A stretch of DNA of 64,000 bases, taken from NCBI GenBank assembly GCA_965247915.1, contig OZ252048.1, positions 2,046,001 to 2,110,000 of the forward strand, read 5' to 3'. The translations under genes were made by a program, and so were the position numbers. The stretch comes from JAKZRT01 sp965247915. Lineage in GTDB: Bacteria; Pseudomonadota; Alphaproteobacteria; Rhodobacterales; Rhodobacteraceae. Under the pieces are notes generated by a model. That model had not been told where the DNA came from. It made no database searches and saw nothing but the letters and a program-made list of their open reading frames with translations. Every line of letters starts with the position of its first letter. Within the stretch, counting starts at the first letter, position 1. Below are positions 23,977-33,246 of the stretch, piece after piece.

Positions 23977-23992
23977 ACCGCCCTTTGGCGGT
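23977..23992. promoter_or_regulatory. Hairpin in the hfq leader
   Basis: ACCGCC (23977-23982) and GGCGGT (23987-23992) form a 6-bp stem with loop CTTT, 29 bases upstream of the hfq start. On the transcribed strand it is followed by AAAAAA, not T, so it is not a terminator for trkH. It could be a leader structure or an Hfq-binding site (A-rich single strand next to a stem). Confidence 0.35.
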
Positions 23993-24060
23993 GCTTCCAC
24001 ACTGGCGCGATTATGTCCGTTAAGATCAGGAGTTTCCAGCCCCAAAACGCCCACGCGCGA

Positions 24061-25581
24061 CTAGCGCGACCAGAACTCGCGGTTGAGCAGAGCAATGATT
24101 GCCAGCGTCTCAAGCCTGCCCAAAATCATCGCGCCCATCAATATCCACTTGGAAATTGACCCCAAGGCACCCCAACTGACCGCGCCTTCGGTGGCGACCG
24201 GGGCCAGTGGTCCAGTGGTCGACAGCGACGCGACGGTCAAGATCATGGCATGGTCGAACCCTATTCCCGCGGCGGCCAGGGCGACCCAGATCGCTGCCAC
24301 CGACAGCGCAAAGAGCATAAAGAAAACCCATGCAATATAGACCCCGCGCACCGGCACCGCCCGCGCCCGCTTGCCGGTTGCCGCCACCAGCGACGGGTGG
24401 ACCAGCCGACCAAGTTCGCGCCGGCCATGGATATAAAGCGCGTAGACCCGCAAGAGCTTGACCCCGCCTGCGGTCGTGGCCACCCCGCCGCCAATCAGCG
24501 CCAGCCCGACCAGCACCAGACCCGGTGTCTCGAGCCCCGACCATCCCCGGGCCTGGGCCCAATTTTCCGACACGAATCCGGTCGTGGTCAGAAATGACAA
24601 AACCGTGAAGAGCGTCCCCCAAAGTGCGCCTGCAGCGCTTTGCCGCGCGGCCTCGGTCTCGAGGCCAAATTCGCCGGCGCCGATGAAATGCCGCAAAAAG
24701 AGCGCCGCGCTGACGGCCAAGACCAACAGGGCACCCAGACGCATTTCGGGATCGTCTACCAGCCGGGAAGAAGTTCTGAGCGCCGCTTCGGTCGCATAGG
24801 CCCGCCGCGACAGCGCAAAGATCAGAAAGAGAAAGATCAGCGCCTCGCCAGGACCGCTGCTGGGGGCATTGGCCAGACCGCCACCGGGCGAGATTCCGCT
24901 GGTCGAAAGCGTCGACATAGCGTGGACCACAGCAACCAGTGACGTGTCGCCGGCAATAATAAGGCAGACCCACAGAACCAATGTCAGCCCCGCGTAGACT
25001 GGCAATAACTGGACCGTGACACGGATCAACTGGGTCGTGGTTTCGGCGGTGCTCCCGCCATCGCTGGACGACGCCACGCCGCGTCCGGGTTCGGATGTCG
25101 CTGAAACCTCAAACCCGCCGAGATTTAGCGGTGCGAATATCGCCGCTGCGGTGATCCAGACAAAAAGCCCGCCCAGCCAGCCCACCTCGGCCCGCCAGAG
25201 GTGCATTGAGCCGTCAAGGCGGTCAGGGGCAAAAACGCTGGCACCGGTAGTGGTGAAGGACGACACCATCTCGAAGTATGCGTTCAGCCAAGTTGTGTCT
25301 CCCACTGCCTGGTGGAAGGGAACCGCAAAAACCGCAGGCAACCCAAGATAGGCCCCGACCAGCGTCAGCAGGCGGCTGCGAGCAACGTTTTTCGGACGAA
25401 AGCCGGAGAGCGCCATGGCGAGCATCACGGTCAGCATCAACAAAAGCGCGCCGGAATAGAAAAACGCGCGGGCCGAGGCGAAAAGCCCGCTTTGGGCCGC
25501 CATGATTGCCGGCGGCAGCATGGCAAGCCCGGCCAGACCCATGAGGATCACGAAAAACGGAAACCTGGCCAGGCGCGACAC
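24061..25581 (-). CDS. trkH: Potassium uptake channel subunit TrkH
   Basis: The 506-residue integral membrane protein has many hydrophobic helices, beginning LARFPFFVILMGLAGLAMLP. The pore-loop regions typical of the Trk/Ktr family are visible (SSFTTTGASVF, MSTLSTSGISPGG, FLTTTGFVSENW, ASLSTTGPLA), four in all, matching the fourfold pseudo-repeat. It takes up potassium and is gated by TrkA. It starts 9 bases after trkA. Compared with the Escherichia coli protein the third and fourth loops lack a strict TVGYGD-like filter, as usual for TrkH. Confidence 0.95.
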   Translation of the reverse strand: MSRLARFPFFVILMGLAGLAMLPPAIMAAQSGLFASARAFFYSGALLLMLTVMLAMALSGFRPKNVARSRLLTLVGAYLGLPAVFAVPFHQAVGDTTWLNAYFEMVSSFTTTGASVFAPDRLDGSMHLWRAEVGWLGGLFVWITAAAIFAPLNLGGFEVSATSEPGRGVASSSDGGSTAETTTQLIRVTVQLLPVYAGLTLVLWVCLIIAGDTSLVAVVHAMSTLSTSGISPGGGLANAPSSGPGEALIFLFLIFALSRRAYATEAALRTSSRLVDDPEMRLGALLVLAVSAALFLRHFIGAGEFGLETEAARQSAAGALWGTLFTVLSFLTTTGFVSENWAQARGWSGLETPGLVLVGLALIGGGVATTAGGVKLLRVYALYIHGRRELGRLVHPSLVAATGKRARAVPVRGVYIAWVFFMLFALSVAAIWVALAAAGIGFDHAMILTVASLSTTGPLAPVATEGAVSWGALGSISKWILMGAMILGRLETLAIIALLNREFWSR

Positions 25582-25590
25582 GGGCGGGCC

Positions 25591-26967
25591 TCAGAAGAAG
25601 TCGACCGAGACCTGCAACAGGCGCTCGACCTCGGGGACATCCTTGGCCAGCGAAAAGATGACGATTACGTCGCCTTCCTGCACGCGGGTCTGACCGGTGG
25701 GTTTGATGACCGCATCGCCTTTTTTGACCGCCCCGATCAGCACGCCTTCGGGGAAATCGATGTCGCGCAGCATCTTGCCGGCAATCGGCGAGGTCGAGAG
25801 GACCTGCGCCTCGATCACCTCGGCTTCGGCGTCGCCGATCGAATAGACCACGCGGACCCGGCCCTGACGCACATGGCGCAGGATCGAGCTGACGGTGGTG
25901 GCGCGCGGGTTGACCCAGGCGTCGATGTCCAAGGGCGCCATCAGCGGCACCAGCGTCGGGTCGTTGATAAGCGCCACCGCCATCGGGCAACCCGAGGCCT
26001 TGGCCCGGACGCAGGCCAGAATGTTGACCTTGTCATCGTCGGTGACCGCCAATATCGCGTCGGCCCGGTCGATATTGGCCTCGGCCATCAGCTCGGCGCT
26101 CAGCCCGTCGCCGTGCAGCACGATAGTGCGTTCCAGCTGATCGGCCGCCGCTTCGGCGCAGGCGCGGTTGCGTTCGATCACCTTGGCGTGGATGCGGTCG
26201 GGTCCCTTTTCCAGCGCCGCCGCCACCGCCAGACCGACGTTGCCGCCGCCGACGATGACCACGCGTTCCTGCTTGCGGGTCGATTTCCCGAAGATCTCCA
26301 TCGTGCGTTTGACGTCTTCAATCTGGGCAATCACGTAGATCTCGTCGCCTTCAAAAAGCTGGTCGCCGGCTTCGGGTACGAAAAGCCTGCCGTCGCGGCG
26401 CACGCCGACGACGATGGCCCGCAGCGTCGAGAAAAGATCGGTCAATTGGCGCAGGGGCGTGTTGAGCACCGGGCAATCGGCATCGAGCACCACGCCCAAA
26501 AGCTGGACCTGGCCATCGAGAAAAAACTCGGTGTCAAAGGCCGCAGGCGCGGTCAGCCGCTGCAGAGCCGCCGCCGCCACCTCGCGCTCGGGGCTGATCA
26601 CCACGTCGATCGGCAGGTGGTCGCGGCGGTAGAGGTCGGAATAGATGGCGGTCAGATAGCTTTCGCTGCGCAGACGGGCGATTTTGCGGCCCACGGAAAA
26701 AATCGAATGGGCGATCTGGCAGGTGACCATGTTCACTTCGTCGGACTGAGTCGCGGCGATAATCATATCCGCGTCCGCAGCACCTGCCCGTTCGAGCACG
26801 TCGGGGTGCGACGCATGGCCGGCGACGCCGCGCACATCGAGGGTTTCGGTGGCGCGGCGCACCAGATCGGGGTTTTTGTCGACGACAGTCACATCGTTCT
26901 TTTCACCCGACAGGTGGCGCGCAATCTGCCAACCCACCTGGCCCGCGCCGCAGATGATCACATGCAT
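25591..26967 (-). CDS. trkA: Trk potassium system regulatory subunit TrkA
   Basis: The 458-residue cytoplasmic protein consists of two RCK halves. The first has a Rossmann motif CGAGQVGWQIARHL near residue 6; the second has VGGGNVGLAVAAAL near residue 230. Each is followed by a TrkA-C domain (DAWVNPRATTVSSILRHV lies just before the second). It binds NAD(H) and gates TrkH. It lies 68 bases after ntrX and precedes trkH, probably the distal part of the ntr operon or a unit with an internal promoter. Confidence 0.96.
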   Translation of the reverse strand: MHVIICGAGQVGWQIARHLSGEKNDVTVVDKNPDLVRRATETLDVRGVAGHASHPDVLERAGAADADMIIAATQSDEVNMVTCQIAHSIFSVGRKIARLRSESYLTAIYSDLYRRDHLPIDVVISPEREVAAAALQRLTAPAAFDTEFFLDGQVQLLGVVLDADCPVLNTPLRQLTDLFSTLRAIVVGVRRDGRLFVPEAGDQLFEGDEIYVIAQIEDVKRTMEIFGKSTRKQERVVIVGGGNVGLAVAAALEKGPDRIHAKVIERNRACAEAAADQLERTIVLHGDGLSAELMAEANIDRADAILAVTDDDKVNILACVRAKASGCPMAVALINDPTLVPLMAPLDIDAWVNPRATTVSSILRHVRQGRVRVVYSIGDAEAEVIEAQVLSTSPIAGKMLRDIDFPEGVLIGAVKKGDAVIKPTGQTRVQEGDVIVIFSLAKDVPEVERLLQVSVDFF

Positions 26968-27035
26968 GGCCTGTTCCTCTCAGCGTCCAATCCTGGGATC
27001 AAACGGCAAATCTGTGACAGAGCACCAGGTCAAGG

Positions 27036-28469
27036 TCAATCCGCGGTCGCAGGCTCGGGCTCGGGTTGAGGATCGGGGGTTTCAACATAAGCAACCCGCC
27101 CACCCGACTTCGAAGATGTCACCACGCTGAGCGATTTGAGTTTTCGGTGAAGCGCCGACCGTTCCATGCCCACAAAGGTTGCGGTGCGGCTGATATTTCC
27201 GCCAAACCGGTTTATCTGGGTCATCAGATATTCGCGTTCGAAAAACTCGCGCGCTTCGCGCAGTGGCAAGGTGGCCAGCGACCCGGACAGGACCACACGT
27301 TCGGGGTCGCTGGAACCTTCCTCGATCTCGGGAAGCTCGGATGCTTCGACCGGTCCTTCGTCGGGGCCCATGATCAGAACACGTTCGACCATGTTCCTGA
27401 GCTGCCGCACATTTCCAGGCCAGTGCATGGTTTGCAACAAGGTCTGCGCCTCGGCACTGAGATCGCGACCCGGCAGTCCCTGGGCGTGATTAAACTCTTC
27501 GATAAACGCCAGCGCCAATTCGGGGATGTCTTCGCGCCGATCGTCCAGCGGCGGCACGCTTATCGGCACGACGTTCAGGCGATGATACAATTCTTCGCGG
27601 AAATTGCTTCCTTGAATTTCAGCTTGCAAATCTTTGGTAGTACTGGATAAAACGCGGATATCGACTGATATTTTTTCGGACCCGCCAACCCGCAAGAACT
27701 GCTGCTCAACCAGCACACGCAGTATTTTCGACTGGGTTCCAAGGGGCATATCACCAACCTGATCAAAATAAAGCACGCCACCGTTGGCCTGTTCCAGAAG
27801 ACCAGGCTCGACACCGCGGTCCTGAGATTCGCGTCCAAACAGCACGTCTTCCATCCGGTTAGGTTCGATGGCCGCGGACGAGACCGTAACGAAAGGTCCT
27901 TCGGACCGCTCGGAGCCCGCATGAATGTACCTGGCGGCCAATTCCTTGCCGCAGCCCGACGGCCCCCACAGCATCACGCGGCTGTTGGTTCTGGCGACTT
28001 TGTCCAGCTTTATTGTCAAAGTCTTGAAGGCCGTACTTGAACCAATCATTTCGCTGGTTCCAGTGTCGCGGCGTCTGAGTTCGGTGTTTTCCCGCCGCAA
28101 GCGCGAGGTTTCCATTGCGCGCCCGATTACAACCATCAGCTGGTCGATGTTGAAAGGCTTTTCGATGAAGTCATAGGCGCCCTGCTTTATCGCCGCGACA
28201 GCAATCTCGATATTGCCATGACCGGAAATAATCACGATTGGCACCTCGGGATGATCGCGTTTGACCGATTTCAGAATATCGATCCCATCCATGTCGCTGT
28301 CTTTGAGCCAGATATCCAGGATCATCAGGGCCGGAAGTTCGTCCGCGATGGCCTTCATACAGGAAACTGCGCTCTCGGACAGTCGCGTGGTATAGCCTTC
28401 GTCCTTTAGGATGTCCGAGATCAATTCACTGATGTCCCGTTCGTCGTCTACAATCAAGATGTCGCCCAT
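27036..28469 (-). CDS. ntrX: Nitrogen response regulator NtrX
   Basis: The 477-residue protein comprises a receiver with Asp52 in MILDIWLKDSDMDGIDIL, an AAA+ domain (Walker A LWGPSGCGKELAARYI; Walker B-like YFDQVGDMP) and a Fis-type helix-turn-helix (RTATFVGMERSALHRKLKSL). The GAFTGA loop used to touch sigma-54 is absent: the segment reads LFGRESQDRGVEPGLLEQA. The Walker A has KE instead of KT/KS. An ATG at 28490 overlaps the ntrY stop, but the inner ATG at 28469 follows GAGGGA at proper spacing and gives the usual MGDILIVDDE start. Likely partner kinase: NtrY. Confidence 0.94.
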   Translation of the reverse strand: MGDILIVDDERDISELISDILKDEGYTTRLSESAVSCMKAIADELPALMILDIWLKDSDMDGIDILKSVKRDHPEVPIVIISGHGNIEIAVAAIKQGAYDFIEKPFNIDQLMVVIGRAMETSRLRRENTELRRRDTGTSEMIGSSTAFKTLTIKLDKVARTNSRVMLWGPSGCGKELAARYIHAGSERSEGPFVTVSSAAIEPNRMEDVLFGRESQDRGVEPGLLEQANGGVLYFDQVGDMPLGTQSKILRVLVEQQFLRVGGSEKISVDIRVLSSTTKDLQAEIQGSNFREELYHRLNVVPISVPPLDDRREDIPELALAFIEEFNHAQGLPGRDLSAEAQTLLQTMHWPGNVRQLRNMVERVLIMGPDEGPVEASELPEIEEGSSDPERVVLSGSLATLPLREAREFFEREYLMTQINRFGGNISRTATFVGMERSALHRKLKSLSVVTSSKSGGRVAYVETPDPQPEPEPATAD

Positions 28470-28486
28470 AGGATTTCCCTCGGTTT

Positions 28487-30757
28487 TCATTCCGCCGCCC
28501 GGCTTTCTGCCGGAAATTGTTGTGGTTCGTTGGTGGTTGCCAGGCGAATGCTTGCCTGCGCGCCTTTATGCTGGCAGCCATCAAAAATTGGGGCATCGCC
28601 GAGCCGCAGCGTGCCCCCATGTTCTTCGATAATTTTCCGGACAATGGGCAGACCCAGGCCGGTGCCTTTGTCGCGGGTCGTCACGTAAGGTTCAAACAGG
28701 CGCGCCCGGTCCTGCGGCAGACCGGTGCCATTGTCGGCGATTGTCAGGCGAACCTGATCGCCCTTTTCGACCAATCGCAACCGGATCTGCCCGCGATATT
28801 CTTCGCGAGAGCCATTTTCCTGATATGCATCAATGGCTTCCCCGGCGTTCTTAATGAGATTAATTACCGCCTGACTGATCATAGTCGCGTCTATATCGGC
28901 CCAGATCGGACCTTCGGGCAGATCGATCTGAATATCGATATTGGGCAGCGCGACCGCTTGAAGCGTTGCCGCGTCGCGAAGGATGATAACCATGTCCTCG
29001 GTCTTGCGCTGCGGTTCCGGCATCCGCGCGAACTTGGAAAACTCATCGACGATGCGGCGCAGATCGCCGGTCTGACGAATGATCACATCGGTGTATTGCC
29101 CGATCCCCTCGCCTTTGAACTTTTGCTTGATGCGCTCGGCCGATAGCTGGATCGGGGTCAAAGGGTTCTTGATCTCATGGGCGATCCGGCGCGCGACATC
29201 GCCCCAAGCGGCCATCCGCTGTGCGCTAACCAGGTCGGTCACATCGTCAAAAGCCACCACATAGCCCTCGAGCCCGCCGTCTTCGCCCCGCCGGGTGGCC
29301 ATACGCACCATTAGCTGTTCCTGATGGCCTTTGCGCACCAGTTTCACCTGCTCTTGCGCCGTTTCATCACCGGTGCCGCGAAGCCGTTCAAAAAGCGGGG
29401 AAAATTCCGGCACTACGTTGGACAGTGGGGTAATCTCGGGGTCCGATTTCAAATCCAGAAGCCGTTTTGCTGCCCGATTGGCAAATCCGACCTGCCCGTC
29501 GCGGTCAAGACCGATAACGCCCGCCGTGACCGAGGCCAGAACCGAATCAAACAGGCGCCGACGCTCTTCAATCTGGCGGGTGTTCTCCAAAAGCGTGTTG
29601 CGCTGGCCCTTCAGTTGGCGCGTCATCTGGTTGAAAAGCCGGCCCAGCATAGCAATTTCGTCGTCGTCGGTCTCTTCGCGGACCTGCACGTCAAGATCGC
29701 CCGACCCGACCCGCTGCGCGGCCCCGGCAAGGCGTCCGACGGGTTTTGACAAACGCTCGGCGAACCAAAGCCCGAGCCAGACCGAGGCGAGGATCAGAAT
29801 GACCGCAAACCCCAGATACAAAAGCCCGAATTCAAACAGAATGCGCCCGCGTTCGCTTTCAAGCTGCTGGTAAAGCTGAATGGTTTCCTGGGTTTCATCC
29901 AGCAGGTTCAGGATCGAACCATCGACATTGCGCGACACGTACAAAAGCCGGTCAAGATAGGCGTTGAGCGGTATCAACGCGCGAAATTCGTTGTTGTCCC
30001 AATCCTGGATAATCAAAATTCCGTCAATCCTGGCCTGGGTGATCTGGGCTTGGGACGGTTCTTCATAATCAAATTGATACGACCGCTCGCCGCGCGCGCG
30101 GATGGTGCCCGAACTGTCAATCACATAGGCTTCGCGCAGTCCGCGCTGGATCGAAACCTGGCCTTGGGTCAGGAACTGCCGCAACTCGCCGTCGCCGATC
30201 AGGGGTGTGTTCTGACGCGCCCGGTTCAAGGCTCCGGCCAGGGCCCGGGCATCGGTCGCAAGGTCGCGGCGATGCTCTTCTTCATAAGCCTCGGCGGCGG
30301 CCAGGGAATTTCGAACCACGCCGCCAACGCGTTCGGAAAACCAGCCCTCGAGGCCGATATTGATCGTCAGAGCCGCAAAAACAGCAACTGTAATGGTCGG
30401 GATCAGCGCAATGACTGCGAAAACCCCGGTCAGACGCAGGTGCAGCCGCGATCCGGCCGATTTCGCGCGCCGCGCTGATATCATGTGGGCAATGCGGTTC
30501 AGCACCAGCGCGGCCACAACCAGCACGTAAACCAGGTCGATCAGCAGGATAACCCGAAGCGGGGTGGTGGTCGTGGCAGCGTCAAAAGGCCCCAGCGCCA
30601 AAAGCGTACCGAGCGCCAGCACCGGACCCAGCAGAACCAGGCCAAGCGTGCCGGCGTTTTTCACACGACGCTGGCCGCAAAGCCGTAGAATCGCGTCCAG
30701 AACAGAGTGGCGCGTCAGTCCTCGCAAGGCTGCCCTTTTGTTGCTCATACCGCTCAT
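28487..30757 (-). CDS. ntrY: Nitrogen/redox sensor histidine kinase NtrY
   Basis: The 756-residue membrane kinase has several N-terminal helices (TLGLVLLGPVLALGTLLALG, VILLIDLVYVLVVAALVL, and more). An extracytoplasmic domain of roughly 200 residues follows, then a further helix (LLYLGFAVILILASVWLGLW), HAMP (LSKPVGRLAGAAQRVGSGDL), PAS, the phospho-acceptor His in RRIAHEIKNPLTPIQLSAER, and the HATPase boxes (LIKNAGEAIDAY, ADNGTGLP). It phosphorylates NtrX. It overlaps or abuts ntrX and follows ntrC by 66 bases, keeping the classic order. Confidence 0.95.
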   Translation of the reverse strand: MSGMSNKRAALRGLTRHSVLDAILRLCGQRRVKNAGTLGLVLLGPVLALGTLLALGPFDAATTTTPLRVILLIDLVYVLVVAALVLNRIAHMISARRAKSAGSRLHLRLTGVFAVIALIPTITVAVFAALTINIGLEGWFSERVGGVVRNSLAAAEAYEEEHRRDLATDARALAGALNRARQNTPLIGDGELRQFLTQGQVSIQRGLREAYVIDSSGTIRARGERSYQFDYEEPSQAQITQARIDGILIIQDWDNNEFRALIPLNAYLDRLLYVSRNVDGSILNLLDETQETIQLYQQLESERGRILFEFGLLYLGFAVILILASVWLGLWFAERLSKPVGRLAGAAQRVGSGDLDVQVREETDDDEIAMLGRLFNQMTRQLKGQRNTLLENTRQIEERRRLFDSVLASVTAGVIGLDRDGQVGFANRAAKRLLDLKSDPEITPLSNVVPEFSPLFERLRGTGDETAQEQVKLVRKGHQEQLMVRMATRRGEDGGLEGYVVAFDDVTDLVSAQRMAAWGDVARRIAHEIKNPLTPIQLSAERIKQKFKGEGIGQYTDVIIRQTGDLRRIVDEFSKFARMPEPQRKTEDMVIILRDAATLQAVALPNIDIQIDLPEGPIWADIDATMISQAVINLIKNAGEAIDAYQENGSREEYRGQIRLRLVEKGDQVRLTIADNGTGLPQDRARLFEPYVTTRDKGTGLGLPIVRKIIEEHGGTLRLGDAPIFDGCQHKGAQASIRLATTNEPQQFPAESRAAE

Positions 30758-30823
30758 TTTGCGGGCTTTTTCGCCCTGTCTTTATCATTTGTGGCGCACA
30801 ATGGCCACGCTTCTGTTGCGCTT

Positions 30824-32179
30824 TTACATCAATTTGCGCCGCCGTGTCACGCGAATATTGAACTCGGTTATCTTTTTGCGAAGGGTGTTTCGGTTGATCC
30901 CCAAAAGTTCGGCGCATTTGGCCTGATTGCCGCCGGTGGCCTCGAGAGCAATTTCGATCAGCGGCATTTCGATCTCGCGTAATATGCGTACGTAAAGTCC
31001 CTGTGGCGGCAGCACACCGCCGTGCAGGTCGAAATACCTCCTTAGGTGGCGATCGACCGATGCCCCAAGTTTTTCGCCGTCGATAACGACCGCGGGCTCG
31101 GATGGCGGCTGGTTGCCCAATGCCGCCCTGACCTCATCCACGGTCACTGCATCTCCAGCCGCGGTGACGGCCAGACGACGGATCACATTTTCTAACTGCC
31201 GAACGTTACCGGGCCAGGTATAGCTGCGCATCAGCGCAAGCGCGGCAGGCTCCAGAACCTGTGCGCCCGGCCCGCGGTCGCTTTGCTCGAGGAAATGCCC
31301 GGCAAGAAGCGCAATGTCATCGACCCGCGCCCGCAGCGACGGGACCGCGATCACAACGCCGCTGAGCCGATAGAACAGATCACTGCGAAACGAGCCATCC
31401 TCAATCTGCCCGCCAAGGTCGCTTTGCGCCGTGGCCACGATCCGGGGCGCGTTATCGCCCAAATTTTCCAGCAGGCGCACGATCTGGGTCTGAGCAGAGC
31501 GCTCGATGTCGTCTAGCTGGTCAAACAATATCGTACCGCCGCGCGCGCGGGCCTGAATTGAGTGCGCCGAGTCGGGGCCGGCAAGATCACCGGCGCTTGC
31601 GGCGACAAAAGGCCGCCCGCGGCGATCGGAAAGATCGTGGATGGCCCGAACGATCAACGATTTACCGGTGCCGCTTTCGCCGGTTACCAGAACCGGCAGG
31701 TCGCTGTGCAGAACCTGCGCGATCAGGCGATAGAGGTCCTGCATTACCGGGCTGCGTCCGACAAGCGGCAGGTCTTGATCGGTGACGTCGCGGCGCGGGG
31801 TGGCCGCAATTGTCCGCGGGCCGCTGAGGCCGCGCGCGACCCGCTTCATCAGATCGGGAAGGTCAAAAGGTTTGGGGAGATAATCATAGGCCTCGGCCTC
31901 GGCCGCCTGAATAGCGGTCATGATGGTGTTCTGCGCCGAAATCACGATCACCGGCAGGCCCGGACGACGCTGACCGATTACCGGCAGCATTTCCAATCCG
32001 TTACCATCGGGCATGACCACATCGGAAATCACCAGATCGCCGCGCCCCTCGTCGATCCATCGCATCAGCGTGGTCAGCGACGACGTGGCATGTACACGGC
32101 ACCCGGCGCGGGTCAGTGCCTGGGTCAGCACGGTGCGGATTGTGCGGTCGTCGTCGGCGATCAGAACGGTGCCGTCCAT
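30824..32179 (-). CDS. ntrC: Nitrogen regulator NtrC, lacking the sigma-54 loop
   Basis: The 451-residue protein has a receiver with Asp53 in LVISDVVMPDGNGLEMLP, an AAA+ domain (VTGESGTGKSLIVRAI, TILFDQLDDIERS) and a C-terminal Fis-type helix-turn-helix (NQAKCAELLGINRNTLRKKI). Where sigma-54 activators have ESELFGHEKGAFTGA, this protein reads DLAGPDSAHSIQARARGGTI, so GAFTGA is missing. The Rhodobacter capsulatus NtrC is known to lack this loop and to activate sigma-70 polymerase, and the same is inferred here. It is coupled to ntrB by a one-base TGATG overlap. Confidence 0.95.
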   Translation of the reverse strand: MDGTVLIADDDRTIRTVLTQALTRAGCRVHATSSLTTLMRWIDEGRGDLVISDVVMPDGNGLEMLPVIGQRRPGLPVIVISAQNTIMTAIQAAEAEAYDYLPKPFDLPDLMKRVARGLSGPRTIAATPRRDVTDQDLPLVGRSPVMQDLYRLIAQVLHSDLPVLVTGESGTGKSLIVRAIHDLSDRRGRPFVAASAGDLAGPDSAHSIQARARGGTILFDQLDDIERSAQTQIVRLLENLGDNAPRIVATAQSDLGGQIEDGSFRSDLFYRLSGVVIAVPSLRARVDDIALLAGHFLEQSDRGPGAQVLEPAALALMRSYTWPGNVRQLENVIRRLAVTAAGDAVTVDEVRAALGNQPPSEPAVVIDGEKLGASVDRHLRRYFDLHGGVLPPQGLYVRILREIEMPLIEIALEATGGNQAKCAELLGINRNTLRKKITEFNIRVTRRRKLM

Positions 32180-33246
32180 CAGGGATGCTCCTCGTGCGGG
32201 GCTACAGGCAGGGAAAGGCGAAAGGTTGTGCGTCCGGGAACGCTGTCAACTTCAATCCATGCGTCGTGTTCCATGACGATCTTGCTGACCAGCGCCAAGC
32301 CCAACCCGGTGCCGTTTTCTCGCCCCGAAACAAAGGGTTCGAATATTTCGGCGGCAATCACCGGCGGCACCCCGGGGCCGTCATCGATAATCTCAACCTG
32401 CAACGGCAAGGTGTTGCCCGGTCCGTCAGTGCGGCGCAGCCGCAGCGACGCGTCAAAATATGTGTGCAGGCGGATCGTGCCGCCCGCAGGCACTGCGGCT
32501 TCGGCGGCATTTTTCAGCAGGTTTTGCAGCACCTGCAGCATCTGGTCGCCGTCGATGAATGCGGGCGGCAGCGACGGGTCATAATTAACTTCAAAGCGCA
32601 TATTCGCAGCCAAGCCCAGCACCGCCGACCGCCGCGCCCGGTCAATGAGATCGTGGATGTTGACGGCGCGCCTGTCCGGAGGGCGCAGGTTTCCGAACTG
32701 TTCGACCTGCTCCAAAAGCTGCGCCACGCGCCGCGATTCGCCCACGATCAGGTCGGTGAGTTCGCGATCACCGGGGGCGAGGTTCATGGCCAGAAGCTGG
32801 GCAGCACCCGTGATCCCGGCCAGCGGGTTCTTAATCTCATGCGCCAGCATTTCGGCCATGCCGATGGCCGACCGCGCCGCCGTTTTGGCCTGATGGGCGC
32901 GACCCAGCCGGTTGGCCAGATGCCGCGGGGTGATCAGCATCAGCACCTGGCCGCCGTCGCCCATTGGCCCCATCTGGATGTTGCAACGCTGTGGCATGGT
33001 CGCGCCGGTCGAAACGTCAACGTTATTGATGAAAAGCTGGGCGTGGTCGCGCCGCGCACGGGCCAGCGTATCGCCCAGGGGCGCGTCAACCATCACCCGA
33101 TCCCAGACTGGCGCGCCCTGCATGGACCGGGCCGAAGCGTTCAGAAACGCCTCGCCCGCAGGGTTCAGGTGCAAGATTGCGTCGTCGTCGCCCAGCACCA
33201 GCGCCGGATTGGGCAGTGCTGCCCAAAGGACGTCGTCGGCGGTCAT
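32179..33246 (-). CDS. ntrB: Nitrogen sensor kinase NtrB
   Basis: The 355-residue soluble histidine kinase has a PAS domain (LWAALPNPALVLGDDDAILH) followed by the phospho-acceptor His in MLAHEIKNPLAGITGAAQLL. ATPase boxes N (LLKNAAEAAVP), G1 (EIIDDGPGVPP) and G2 (GTGLGLALVSKIV) are present. It answers to PII proteins and phosphorylates NtrC. The start at 33246 forms ATGA with the dusB stop; the longer open frame upstream lies inside dusB. This is part of the nifR3-ntrBC operon first described in Rhodobacter. Confidence 0.95.
   Translation of the reverse strand: MTADDVLWAALPNPALVLGDDDAILHLNPAGEAFLNASARSMQGAPVWDRVMVDAPLGDTLARARRDHAQLFINNVDVSTGATMPQRCNIQMGPMGDGGQVLMLITPRHLANRLGRAHQAKTAARSAIGMAEMLAHEIKNPLAGITGAAQLLAMNLAPGDRELTDLIVGESRRVAQLLEQVEQFGNLRPPDRRAVNIHDLIDRARRSAVLGLAANMRFEVNYDPSLPPAFIDGDQMLQVLQNLLKNAAEAAVPAGGTIRLHTYFDASLRLRRTDGPGNTLPLQVEIIDDGPGVPPVIAAEIFEPFVSGRENGTGLGLALVSKIVMEHDAWIEVDSVPGRTTFRLSLPVAPHEEHP

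Noticed and set aside
23971..23992. Terminator for trkH
   Set aside because: On the transcribed strand the stem is followed by A, not T.
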